64,000 bases of DNA from Blastomussa wellsi (lineage: Eukaryota > Cnidaria > Anthozoa > Scleractinia > Plerogyridae): positions 10,846,214 to 10,910,213 of the forward strand of contig OX393565.1 in the NCBI GenBank assembly GCA_947652115.1, given 5' to 3'. Each line of letters begins with the position of its first letter. Position 1 is the first letter of the stretch. The notes under the pieces are model-generated. The model was not told where the DNA came from. It saw nothing but the letters and a program-made list of their open reading frames with translations, and made no database searches. Positions 11,367 to 22,190 of this stretch are shown here, one piece after another. The position numbers and the translations under genes were made by a program.

Positions 11367-11871
11367 CAAATTCGCGGGGAGGAGGATCATGAAGGATGGA
11401 GACCAGTTGAGCTATAAAGAAGCTCTCTGCGTCGTGTTTACTGCCAAATATTGTTCGGGCTTTCCACTCAAAATACACAAAAAAATCAGGTTCTCTTTAA
11501 GAGTAATTTTAAAGTCCGTTTTTGCTCTTGTATATTGCTAGTACACGCCATTATTTTGCAATGCTAGTATTGAGTAATCGCACTGTGAAATTATATAGCT
11601 TTGTTGTTATCTACTGAGGAAACTCCAGAGATTCTTTGTACCTATTTTGCAATCCCGTGTTGTAATTAACCTCACATAAAGACGTGATTCAAGCAACAAA
11701 AAGCGATCGTGTTTAAACAGTCGGGTTGTGTGTCCATTTTGTGGTTTGTTACTTGCCTGGGATCCCACTAGCACAAACAGTAATTTCGACGTGACGTGAC
11801 CTCATCCTCGCCGTGTACAACACTCTGTAAATAAGCGATAACCCGAGTAGCGCATCAACACGAAATTTGAA

Positions 11872-14800
11872 ATGCCGCATCGCTGTGTAGTCGGTGGATG
11901 TTCTAACGTGCGCAAGGATGGAGTAAGCCTTCACAAATGGCCTGAAGATGCGAATGTGGCTAAGCTGTGGACAAAAGCGGTGAAGAACACCCGTTTTGAC
12001 TTTTTTAATCTGACGACTAGCCATATTTGCAGTGCTCACTTTACTGTCGATTCTTTTGAAAAACAGTCGGTGATTGCAAAATCTCTGGGTTTAAAAATGA
12101 AAAATATTCTAAAACCCAATGCTTTCCCCACGATTTCCACAAGTGGTCCTCCAGACAAAAAGAAACAAAAGCGAGTAGAAGACGAAGACATCTCCTTTCC
12201 CGATGCGAGCGCCGGGCCATCGAAACACGTGGAGAAGCCATTACGAGGAGCCTTTAGGAAACGGGAAGCTGCTAGGGTATGTTTGTGCCGAAATTAAATT
12301 TTGTCACAATTAATTTTAGATTAAAGAAACCGGTGTGTGCTAAGCTATTTTTTTCTTTTTTTTTAAAGATCCTTGCGGAACATGAAAAGAAGGAATTGCA
12401 GTCAACTTCTGGGGAAGGTAACGAGGGGCTAAAATTGGCAGAAAATGCGGAGGAAATATTGCCTGCAGCTGTAGATGTATGTAGCTACCCAAACCAGGAG
12501 TAGTGGGAAAAACGTTTCTGTGCAATTTCGAAGCAGCCAAACCGCGAGAGGCAAGTTTACCTTTTCAAATTATACAAGCAATCTGTATGGAGCTATAATG
12601 TACTAATGGGCATTTGCATGGTATATTGTCACTAACACTTAGTCTAGCTATAAAATTCAACTAAAACATTTATGATGAACTCTCTTTTTTTAATCAAATT
12701 TGTAGGTTGTCAAGCTTCAATCGCCAGAAGGGATCAAGGAACTCAATGCACTCTTCTCAGGGACTTTATTATGACTTCGACTCCGGTCCAAAGCGACGAT
12801 GAATTGTCAGACTACGAAGAAGAAATGGAGCTTGATGACGACCCTTCATATGTTCCCGATCCCGAAGATATTGCTGATGATGATGACGATGATATGGATT
12901 TTTACGACTTTGATGATCGATTATACGAGTAAGTAATGTCAATACATGTATGTGGATATATTTCCATACAAACAAACAATGACAAAAAGAGTGAATACAG
13001 TTAAAAAATAAGCATACTAAACTTACTGTATTTTTTCACAGGGAGTCTCCCAAAAATGCACCTCCCCATCGACAAAACCTGTTCTTGGTAGCAGAGTCAT
13101 CACTTCTTGCACTCTTCCAGTTTTGTCCTGTATGTCGGTCGGAATGTGAATTCAAGATTTGGTACAAGAATAACAGTGACGCAAAAATGTTTATCGTGTG
13201 CGTTCTTTAGAAGTTGGGATTCCCAGCCCTCTGTCGGTGACATTCCTATCGGAAACATCATGATGTCTTCTTCTATTCTCTTCGGTGGTGGAAGCCCAGC
13301 AAAGGTACTGAGGATATTGAAACACATGAACGTTCCAACGATTGGCTACTCGACATTTATGACTCACCAGAGAAAGTATCTACGTACTGCCGTTCAAAGA
13401 ACCTACAAAGACCAACAGTCTGCTTTGCTGAACGAGATCAAGGCCGAAGGCAATGAATTATACTGGGAGGAGATGGCCGTTGTGACAGCCCTGGCCATTC
13501 AGCAAAGTATGGAACCTACTCCCTTATAGATGTGGAGCAAAATAAAATCATAGATTCCCAGCTGGTACAGGTTTGTACTTAATTTATCGTAAAATGGCGT
13601 ATTGTCTTGTTTAATAACATGATTGCGTTTTCACTAATTATACTTAGAGCAATGAAGTGAAAAACTCAGCTGCCATGGAAAAAGAGGGGCTAGCAAGGTC
13701 ACTGGCTTTTGTTACTGGAGAAGGACTGTCTGTAAATACATTAATTACAGACAGACATGTTCAAATACGGAAATACATGAGGGTGAGCTGCTCTGGAATT
13801 AAGCATAGGCTGGATGGGTGGCATCTTGGAAAAGGTATTTTTTTTTTTAGAAAATCTTATTTTGTTTAGCAAAAACCATATCTACTCAAATTAATTTGCA
13901 ATTGTATCTCAGGAACTGGAAAAAAGATTGATGCTATTGCAAAAAAGAAGGACTGCGATGTGGTAAAAAAGTGGAAGAAAAGCGTTGTTAACCATATGTT
14001 CTGGTGTGCCTCATCAACTGACGACGATGATCCTGACCTAAAGGAGGCAAAGTGGTTGTCAATAACAAACCACCTCATGGATCGACACACTGGACATGAT
14101 AATCCACTGTTTACGCAGTGTGCTCATGGCAGACTTCGTGGAAGGGAAAGAAAAAAGAAATGGCTCAAACCAGGTACATTTATACACCTAGACACAAGCA
14201 TTTTTTTCTCTGGTATGGCATTTATCCTAAGCTTTGATGGTGCAATCGCTATTGACAGCAAACACTTATTTTTGCAGGTACACCACCCTATGAAAATCTA
14301 ACAGACCTTCTGACCAAGGGGTCCCTCTTGAAGGATATAAGGCAAATGTCTGGAGAACATGCAACATCTTCACTGGAGGCTTTTCATTCTGTTTATAACC
14401 ACTTTGCTACAAAAATGTTAGCATTTTCATACCATGGAATGACTAGCAGGTATTGGCACGTATTGTAACTTCTAATGTACATAAACGTTATAAACGTTAT
14501 TTTTGATGTTGCAGAAACACTACAATTTCTTTTTCTATTTGTTTGGATGCAAAGGAAAAACAAAAACCTGACAAAATAACATTATCAATCTTTTAAGATT
14601 GCAGATAGCAATCCTACATTTCAATGAAAATAGTGACAGGGAGCAGGCAACAACACAAGATGGCAAGGAACAGTTCAACATTGCTTTCCCAAAGTACAAG
14701 AAAGGAGAACACACAGTGACAAAGATTTTAGTGAAATGTACATATGGTAGGTAATATTTGAACTAGTAGCAACTTGAAATTTTGTTAATATTTGGTAATA

Positions 14801-15012
14801 TATCTAAATGACTATGACCCAAACTTTCAATAACTCTTTTTTTCTAACTAGGATATGTGGCCGACCTGAAAGAAAGAGTTATGCAAATTCTCCAAGGCAA
14901 TGAAAGCTCTGTTTTGGAGAGAGGTGCTGCTCCACGATCACTCTCATCAAATTACGATCGTCCAGACAAACAGGCCGCAGTAAATGAGTTGAAATCAAGA
15001 TTCAACAAATGA
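11872..15012 (+). pseudogene. Kolobok THAP-domain DDE transposase, nine exons, frameshifted
   Basis: Exons with GT/AG borders: 11872-12276, 12369-12476, 12706-12928, 13042-13570, 13648-13834, 13913-14173, 14278-14449, 14598-14746, 14852-15012 (stop TGA). Exon 1 encodes a THAP zinc finger: MPHRCVVGGCSN, W at LHKW, CSAHF and a terminal AFPT, i.e. the C2CH pattern. Exon 3 is acidic. Exon 4 holds CLSCAFFRSWDSQP and FGGGSPAKVLRI, then the catalytic GRCDSPGHSAKYGTYS. Exon 5 has TDRHVQIRKYMR and KHRLDGWHLGKG. Exon 7 has ATSSLEAFHS and exon 8 AILHFNENSDREQ. Likely catalytic residues are D in RCDS, D in TDRH and E in SSLE. Frame changes near 12735, 13155 and 13475 would inactivate it unless they are sequencing errors. 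Confidence 0.85.
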
Positions 15013-15437
15013 TTCTGTTATGGAGGTTCCTAACTATCCTCAAAAACTGTTTCCTAAATGCAATGCAGCTAGAGTGAAAACAAATTGAGTCGACTGTCGT
15101 GACACAGTAGTGAGATCAAGCCTTTCATACAGCTGTGATAAACAATTTCTTTGATTTATTATTATTATTCCATAGATATTTTGTGCAGTCTTAGGTATGA
15201 CTGAATGTAACTATTCTTTGTTTGGATGAAACCTTTGAAGTTAAACAAAATTTATACCAAAAGATAAATGACGATGTCACAATGTTACAAATTCATCATA
15301 CATAAAGTTCAGTATTTTGTTACCATGTTATAAAACTCAATAAAAAATCACAACAGACCAGTGATGCCAAAAAGCAGTTCCGTTTTTGTTTACACATAGA
15401 CACGGTCAAAACCAAAACGAATTGACAATTAAAATTA

Positions 15438-16297
15438 TTATTCGTCTGGAAAGTGAAAACCTTCAAACAGAAAGTCTTCCTCGGGCCCTGGAGGAGGGAA
15501 ATGTGCGCGTATACAGCACACAGCACATGATGGCAGGACCACTCGCACTTCTTTTCCCAAAAGACCCCAACGCCACCTCGCCAACTGCCTGTAAGCTATA
15601 TGTCTATTTTGTTTGTGCTGTGGGCCTTCATATGCGTCCTTGTACTGTTGTTTATACTGATGCCACGCCGTCTACAAAACCCAGCGATTCAAACAAACAG
15701 CGTGGAACCCGGGATGTTGTGTAATACATGTAGGTGGCTCGGTCAGTCTTTCTGCCTCGACCGCTTCATAGTTTTTGGCCACAATGCAGTCAATTTCCGC
15801 ACAGCACACGCACTCTACAACTCGATTGAGTCGCTGGCAATTTCCACACCGACACCTAAAATTAACAATCGAAATATGTGATCGCAGCTAAAAAAATTTT
15901 AGACACATACTTCACACGCCTGTTCAAATCGACACTTTGACTATAGATATACACGAAAATATAAAACACAACGAATGTATTAATGAAACTTTATTGTCCT
16001 GTTCGCTCAATTTATTCGCTAATGAAATCTGGATACAAAATTACAAAAACAACTGGCCCTATAAAGAAACAGATTTTTCGCTCACCAGTCTGTGTTTTTC
16101 AGTCGTTCGAACTGCCGACCGTCATCTGACTCATTTGAAGAGTCCGTGCTCGCACTAGCATCGCTGTCATAAGGCTCAAACAAATATGGTTGTGCTCCCT
16201 GACAATCCTGTAATGCCGTTTCGTAGGTAGAATCCCCATCGCTTATAGAAGAACGCGGAGATGAACTGACTGAACTAGACGAGCCCTCTGATTCCAT
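15438..16297 (-). pseudogene. P2X7 C-terminal (ballast)-like protein inside Kolobok, one stop codon
   Basis: Two exons on the - strand: 16297-16086 and 15855-15438, joined TG|G with donor GTGAGC and acceptor TTTTAG, giving about 209 residues. Exon 1 starts MESEGSSSSVSSSPRSS and ends PYLFEPYDSDAS ... RLKNTD; the spliced codon is Trp. Exon 2 contains CRCGNCQRLNRVVECVCC, ITQHPGFHAVCLNRWVL, YRQLARWRWGLLGKEVRVVL, PSCAVCCIRAHFPPP and a terminal FEGFHFPDE. This cysteine-rich order (WCxCGxC, ECxCC, HPGF, CLNRWVL, YRxLxRW, PSCxxxxIRxxFP) is that of the cytosolic ballast domain of the vertebrate P2X7 receptor. That domain also occurs as a stand-alone protein in invertebrates. A TAG at 15674-15672 replaces a codon after RWVL. 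No channel segment is present. Function within a transposon is unknown. Confidence 0.75.
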
Positions 16298-16725
16298 GAT
16301 TACCATAACAAACACGCAAGGTTCGTCTTGCTGAGTTCTCCTTTCTACGTCATAAATCACGTGTCTAAAGAAGTGACACTTCACTTCCGGTCACCGAAAA
16401 GCGGGAAATTTCGCTTTTCAAGCGTAAATTTTAGCCGTAAAAATTTAATTCGAACGCTTTTTTTGTTTCCCAATGATCTTTTTAGTGCTAAAGCTACATT
16501 TTGAGCAAATGTTGTTCTGAGGTCGAGAGTATCCCTTTAAGCATGAATTTTTGTGTCAATCTAGCTGCCAGAGAAAGGGTTTAACACATTTTTGTACAAA
16601 CCAAGCAAGGATGTTTACATCCCAAGTAGAGTTTTTGACAATGGCAACTATTGTTATTGTGGTTTAGAAAAGGCAGACCCAGCAGATGAAAGTTGTTACT
16701 TTTGTGGTGACCAGCTTTAAAGCTA

Positions 16726-17734
16726 TTCAAGACAGTGTTTTGACAGGAAAAGTTCTTGCTACACTAGCTCGGGAGCTTCAAAGTCCCCAGCAACACTGAT
16801 GGTGTGGGAAATTTCATCCTATTTGAACAACAAGTTAAAGACACCCTTTCTTCCACTTTTGAAAGGCATCAAACTTAGCAAAGTGTTTTTACACAAGTTT
16901 AAATTTTGCAAATTCAAGTTAACTCTGTATTTCAGATATCAGCATTTAACAAGTACATGTTCTGAGCAATTGCTAAATTTCACCTTGATGCACAATTTGT
17001 TATAGAATACATTTGCTATTATTTATTACATTTGTATCCCCTGTAGCTTGTTGAAATAAAGGTTCAAACGAGTTTCAATCAGTTAATTATTGTCTTGTTC
17101 TGCTTGTAATACCCCTCCCAACACACAGAAAAAGCGATTGCATGATAACCCTGCCATTATTTGTCAGGTTGTCCCAGTTTCTAAGCAGACAAATAAATGT
17201 GTGGAACAAATATCTTGCAGGCTTGTTTCCGGATCATTAATATCAAGCTTCATACAAATACAAATTAAGTTATAATTTTACAGAACTTCAACTCTAAATT
17301 TCCCCTTTATACATCAGTCAATTCCAGGGGTGCCCAACGCCCCCTCTCCCCCCCCCCCCCCCCGGCCCCAATCAATAACACAGCATCCTTACCAGCAATA
17401 AAAAAAGTAGACTTTTAAGAAAATGATCATCTTGCATACCTTTAAAATCTACATATTTTCTATAATTAATCCCATTTGATCCATGTTCAACCAGAAACTG
17501 ATGAAATTGGTATGGAATGGCATGTTTCCCTTCTCTGTCATGAGTGACCAAAATCACAACAGTGCTTATGTGAATTAAGGAATGGCAAAAAGTGACGAAA
17601 ATTAAAAAAAAATTTAAAAAAAATTATAAAAAAATACGTAAAGCTGTTATCGTACATTTTTTAACGGAGTTTTGTGTTACCCTAGGAAATGAAAATCCCA
17701 AGTCGATGACATCACTCAACCGTTACTGTCAACA
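16726..17734. other. Non-coding stretch with no supported gene
   Basis: AT-rich sequence. A C-homopolymer-rich tract lies at 17341-17365 and an A-rich tract near 17600-17635. Open frames here are short and lack recognisable domains or splice context. Confidence 0.6.
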
Positions 17735-18116
17735 GTGTTTTGGTGCCATTTTGGTTCTCTTCAGCCGCGCTATCATCTCCGTTCAGCTAGCGGTCTTTTC
17801 TTAAAGTATCCCAGTTTAAAACTTAAAAAGACTTTAGGGGATCGTGCTTTTTCATCTGCGGCCCCTAATTTATCGAACAATCTGCCCCTTCATATCCGCC
17901 TTGAGGAGAATTTTGAACGTTTTAAATCTTTACTTAAAACGCATCTTTTTAGACTAGCTTTTGATTTGTAATATTTTATTTTAGTTTTTAGCGTTATCTA
18001 GTTTTAGCCTTAATTATAATGCTCTTTTCATTTTTTAATTACTTTAAATATTTAAGTATTAGTTGTTACGCGCTTTTGATCATATCTGCATGGAAAGGGT
18101 GCGTTATAAATCTTTA

Positions 18117-18151
<35 letters not shown>

Positions 18152-18152
18152 C
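17735..18152 (+). mobile_element. 5'-truncated CR1/L2-type LINE 3' end with (ATT)n tail
   Basis: The frame ending at 17971 contains LKKTLGDRAFSSAAPNLSNN and FKSLLKTHLFRLAFDL, the usual C-terminus of CR1/L2-group reverse transcriptase proteins. About 140 bases of untranslated sequence follow, with GAAAGGGTGCGTTATAAATC, and then ATT repeats (about 18115-18152), the simple-repeat tail typical of this group rather than poly-A. Only the last few hundred bases were copied, as usual for target-primed insertions. Confidence 0.75.
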
Positions 18153-18576
18153 TTCCTTTACTTCTACTTTACGGGAACTTAGATAGTATCAAATAAGCGG
18201 ATAAGCAGCAAGATGAATACCCACAAGTTCACTGTCTCTAAAACTGATCGAGGAATTTGACAAAAAGTCAACTACTATAGATAAATTTGTCGTTCTTTTT
18301 CGGGTAACGACATTATGGCTCAAGATCGTAATTTTTTCCTTCAGTTTGGGAAAAAGTCAAAATCCCTGTTTAGATTCTTGTTTCTTTCACTATGACCTTG
18401 TTTTGAGAATAGAATTAAAGTCGAGGTTAGCATAAAAACAGCCCGTATTCGTCCTACTTAATACACTACTAGCTGACTTTCTTGTCCGCCATGTTTGAAA
18501 CACGCGGCTGAGTTTTCGGCAGACTAAGCACCAGTCATTTTTCTCGCTGCCATGGAAACTAAAATTGTTCTGCAAG

Positions 18577-18627
18577 ATGGCGGACGAGCAGGTTGTCGAA
18601 GGTTGTGCAGTGTATTGCATAAAATGT
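18577..18627 (+). other. Candidate orphan first exon (AAGATGGCGG start, GTAAGT donor)
   Basis: CAAGATGGCGGACGAGC starts a 17-codon open stretch ending TGT|GTAAGT, an excellent donor. It has the same start context as the Harbinger and HECT genes in this window. It lies about 450 bases ahead of the next gene, so it could be an upstream exon of that gene or a remnant of another. The rest of 18153-19072 shows no gene. Confidence 0.35.
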
Positions 18628-19072
18628 GTAAGTTCTTCTTCGTACAGTCAGTGTTTTTCAAAGATCATTTGCACATTTAATTAATTAAAGACAGAAAATT
18701 GCCAAAATCATTGTAATTTTGCCCTTCGCAATTTACAATGGCTCTACTCGCAGAGGACCGCTTGCACCAATAATTTTCATGCCGTAAAGTACAAATTTTA
18801 GCAAGTCCGTTGACCTTATTTTGCACGCTTTTGGCTCTCAGGACTATTATTATCTGTAAATAAGATATCAAGTTCCCTTTATAAATTACTCTCGCGGTTT
18901 AGGCGCAATTTTAGTTAGCAGAGTCGAGGAGGTAAACGGTTGCTTTGTGTGCAGTTTCGAGTTTTCGATCGCTCTAAACACCTATAATATCCAGTGTTAC
19001 TTGGTTATACATTTCCAGCAAATAGTTTTGTGTCAATTTAGTGTCGGTTTAGCTTAACTTCTTGCTGCTATT

Positions 19073-21658
19073 ATGGCGGGATTTTTCAACTGCGGGTTCG
19101 CGCGTGTAGCAGCAAAGAACAGTGCATACAATGAAAATGGCAAGCTCATAAGGGACAAAACAACTCGCCTTCAGAAGTTCTTGATTATATTTGGTGATGA
19201 CAAAGAAGCCTTCGCTGTTAGCCAGAATACATTTGACAAGCGACTGCCTGTGTTGCTTAGAAACTTTGAAAAATGGCGGGGTGAAAACAAATCAAGGTAC
19301 TTGGAACACTTCAGCTCCACTGGATGGAGAAACCTCTCAGCAACCAAGAAAGTATTGCATTCAATCTCAAACTGCAAAGGCTGCCAGTCAAACCATCTCA
19401 GTTTTCAATCCCTTTTCCCTCTGAAAACTAACCGACTGAAAGGGGTTGACCCAGTGTCTGTCTGTCTCAAGGAAGCAACAAATTTAAGAAAGGCAAACAA
19501 ACAACTTAAAGCTTCAAAAACAGCTCTTCAAGAAACAGCCAAAAACAAAAACAAAAACAATCAATGAGCCATTTAAAAGTCTTTTTAACACAGACCTTGC
19601 TGAGGCCTTGACTAAAGTACCAGAAATTGGGCTTACACATTCAAAAACCAAGGCTCAAAAGAAAAAGGAAAGGAGGGAAAATGCAAGGTGTTTTAAAAAC
19701 AAAATTGAAGGGCAGTGGTCCAAAGTTGATTGTGACACCTTGCTTGGAACACGTCAGTCCTTTAAGCAGAGGGATTTCCAACGAAAATCTCTGTTTTTCG
19801 AGTCCACGGAGGAAAGTCTACTGAGGACCAAGAAAAGGAAGGCACTTGAGGATGCTGGACTTCGGAAGAAGAAACGTCACTCTCCAGATCCAAATTCAGT
19901 TGATTTTGACAAGGATGGTCTCCTACAAGAAGTGAATACAATGAAAGCAGGTGGAAAGGTGAGAATACAGTTTATGAAACACTGATCAACTATTAATAAT
20001 ATTGTTATCTTTTTCTGCATTTATTTATTTTTGTGAATTATATGGTGATAATTAATTGTCTTGTAAATTAACTACCAGGGTAATATTAATTAATTGTTTT
20101 TCGATAAAATATTATTTGTATAAACAAGTTTACTCTTGCAACATACAGATAAAGATCTTAAATATATTATGCATGATTTATTTAATTTTCTACACACAGA
20201 TTAACTACTCCGAACTGGCCAGAAAATATGGCACAACTGAGAAAACAAAGCTTGGCAATATGGTTGTAAAAGAATTTCTTGAAAACAATGGTGTGGATGT
20301 TGGAAAGTTTACCAACCACCGAAAGAACAAACCACTTCCAAGGAGGCAGCTAAACAAAACCTTTGATGGGGAGATTACAACACCAGTGCCCCGTACCAGC
20401 GACGCCATAAGAAAAACCCTACTACATAAAATAGAAAACGGAGAATATCGCTTGGGTGAAATTGTTGCTCCAAAATCCTACAAAAAATTAACATTGAATC
20501 CTGATGGCACCCTGAAGGAGGAATATTTCACAGTGAGTGGAAGAAAAATTCCTTTACTGGAAATACGAAAAAACACCTTGTATCAGCAGGAGAAGGATGG
20601 TCTTGTTTGTGATCATTCTGACACCCACTATGAGGCAATGACATATGAGGACATAAAAGAACGTCTTCAAGAGCTTGGAGAGTACAAGGAACTGTTAAGT
20701 GGTGAAGCAACCAGAGAAGAGCTCTTAGAATCGTTGAAAAAAATGGGAAAGAACACGGCATCTAACCTTCTGGTCTGACCATTCCAGCCTAATGAATCAT
20801 GGCCACATGGTTCTGACAGTTAATGCTATCTATGACCCAGCATTTTACTTCACTTCTGAAGAGCTCAGTGGCTTAGATGTTCAAGAATTGGTTGAGAAGC
20901 CGCCAGTCTACTTGTTAGCGAGATGCAGAGATACCACAGAAGATCAACTCTTGTACAGTGACACTCGCCTGGATGACATACAGCAGTTTGACATAGAAAT
21001 TACCTCAAATCACAACATTCCTGTGAAGGACATCTGTAGAATGTTTCATGGAGACCACCCAGCACAAGAGGTTGAATGTGGAGAACAAAATGGAGGGCAC
21101 TTTGGGTGCTGTGGCTGCACTGGAGCATCAGCAGCTTATGTTGACCATGTAGCTTCAATGAGAGCCCCACAGGTGACACAAGAAGAGAGAAGAAAGAACG
21201 TAATTGCAGGCCCCGCTGGATGAGAGAGAAGAAATGAAGGTGTAAATCCTTTCCAACAGATGACCAAAGATGAGCTCATTAAGGAATGCAGAGGGCGCAA
21301 TCTTACAACAGATGGTTTGCTAAAACCAGCCTTATACAGCCAGCTTAGAGAGGAAATAAAGGTATTCAGAGGGTCCCAGCACTCTGTTTTCCAGCTCAGA
21401 TGTCTTCCATGCAAGACCTTAACCTAGCCCAGTATGAAGTGGTACCCGTGGAGCCTCTGCATGACCTCAAGGAGCACATTAACAATTTGTTGAAAGAACT
21501 CCCCAAACATCTCACCAGTGAGGAAAAACCACTATTCGAAGAGGCAGTGGAAGCTGTGATTTCCACTAAAGAAAAGATTAGGGGTTCAGATTACTGTCTG
21601 TGCTGTGTTGTTCTGGCCTTGCATCTTGGGAACAACTGTCGCCTGACTATCAGAAGAC
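19073..21658 (+). pseudogene. 5' half of a possible unclassified DDE transposase, split by the BEL composite
   Basis: Starts MAGFFNCGFARVAAKN (ATG 19073). A frame change occurs in an AAAAAC repeat near 19545. An intron at 19959-20199 (GTGAGA...ACACAG) joins AGGK to INYSELARKYGTTEK. After a frame change near 20750 the sequence reads FWSDHSSLMNHGHMVL and AIYDPAFY, then ICRMFHGDHPAQ and ECGEQNGGHFGCCGC. A TGA at 21221-21223 and a frame change near 21365 precede EPLHDLKEHINNLLKELP and end at RRLL, where the BEL element sits. The continuation is at 60312-61776. D in WSDHS, D in FHGDHPA and E in TEEEERQFS (after the break) could be a DDE triad. That is inference from spacing and conservation-like context. 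I recall related multicopy cnidarian proteins without an assigned superfamily. Confidence 0.5.
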
Positions 21659-21663
21659 TGCTG
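21659..21663. repeat. BEL target-site duplication, left copy (TGCTG)
   Basis: TGCTG directly precedes the first LTR. The same five bases follow the third LTR at 60307-60311. Five-base duplications are normal for BEL/Pao integrases, so the whole 21664-60306 segment entered as one insertion site. Confidence 0.9.
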
Positions 21664-21854
21664 TGTGGCTACCATCTCATTTCCGTTAGATTCGTTTCCG
21701 GTTTGTTGCGTATCATGTGACACTGCCTGTGCTTTTCAGATTTGCAAAGGGTAAGTTGCTGGCTTAGCAGATTTTTGTAGTTTTGTCCAAACAGTTCTTT
21801 AACGTGCTTGAGGCACGTTTTGATTCATTAAAAAATGAGCTAACGATAGCTACA
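21664..21854 (+). repeat. BEL LTR 1 (191 bp)
   Basis: Begins TGTGGCTACC, ends GATAGCTACA (TG...CA). Contains the small hairpin ACGTGC/GCACGT near 21803-21820. Appears identical to LTR 2. Confidence 0.9.
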
Positions 21855-21868
21855 GTTAAAGAACTGTT
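21790..21868 (+). promoter_or_regulatory. 14-bp inverted repeat across the LTR 1/leader border
   Basis: AACAGTTCTTTAAC (21790-21803, in the LTR) pairs perfectly with GTTAAAGAACTGTT (21855-21868), which begins at the first base after the LTR. In RNA this makes a stem with a 51-nt loop at the region where a primer-binding site would be expected. The same pair is present at 41015-41093. Confidence 0.6.
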
Positions 21869-21907
21869 CGCGAAAGTTTTCTTCAGCTCAAGGATTTGGA
21901 GCATTTG

Positions 21908-22167
21908 GTTCTCAGGGAGAACATCGCACTGTTTGTTCGTGTTGGAATTTGGATTGCTTCGCTTGAAGAAGTCGCCGTGTTGTTTTTCTCATGGAGGAAA
22001 GTCTTCTATTTGTACTGTTCATTGCCGCTCGACGAGTTTGGCGCGTCGTGCTGTTTTCCTCAGGGAGGAAAGACTTTGTTTATCATCGGCTTCATCGCTC
22101 GATTATGAGTGTGAAGTGTCATGTTTAATTTCCCGCCAAACGGCTTGCAATTTCCTCAGGGAGGAAA
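21908..22167 (+). promoter_or_regulatory. Four repeated AGG/ATG-loop hairpins in the BEL leader, unit 1
   Basis: Four near-identical stem-loops precede the gag start: 21908-21922 (GTTCTC-AGG-GAGAAC), 21984-22000 (TTTTCTC-ATG-GAGGAAA, one G-U pair), 22055-22071 and 22151-22167 (TTTCCTC-AGG-GAGGAAA). Stem changes are compensated on the other arm, which suggests RNA structure is conserved. Packaging or dimerisation elements are a plausible role, not shown. Confidence 0.6.
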
Positions 22168-22190
22168 ACTTTGCATCTAATTAATCAAGT

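Larger units (their letters stand above)
11181..16536. mobile_element. Kolobok DNA transposon, 5,356 bp, TTAA target duplication
   Basis: The terminal inverted repeats start AGGGATACTCTCGACCTCAG at 11181 and end with its complement at 16536. TTAA duplications lie at 11177-11180 and 16537-16540. Joining the flanks at TTAA restores an uninterrupted reading frame of the host pseudogene. TTAA targets together with a THAP-domain DDE transposase define the Kolobok superfamily. The element also carries a second, convergent gene (15438-16297). Confidence 0.88.
9644..16725 (+). pseudogene. Decayed orphan gene of unknown function, split by Kolobok
   Basis: From ATG 9644 a protein-like sequence runs through frame changes near 9815 and 9998 to 11176, then is interrupted by the Kolobok element (11181-16536). 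It resumes after 16541, where KHEFLCQ is in frame. Around 16605-16718 another frame gives YCYCGLEKADPADESCYFCGDQL-type cysteine pairs. Legible pieces are INQIDIGK, YLADDEVIHGSLRDLREFLP, KWFGETEGTFLVAFG, ELPNDMKMLALLAGELPNSA, VWTLGNIVPAHCKEVF and MEGREAKHIFLKKLSENSSF. I recall similar multicopy proteins from cnidarian genomes but know no function. It may be the remains of another mobile element. No catalytic motif is evident. The last few kilobases of this span belong to Kolobok, not to this gene. Confidence 0.5.

Noticed and set aside
15438..16297. A true P2X receptor channel gene
   Set aside because: No transmembrane segments or ATP-binding ectodomain are encoded; only the cytosolic cysteine-rich domain is present and it lies within transposon ends.
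17341..17365. C homopolymer as a regulatory or telomeric signal
   Set aside because: An isolated run in AT-rich DNA; may be a polymerase or assembly artefact, with no repeat unit.
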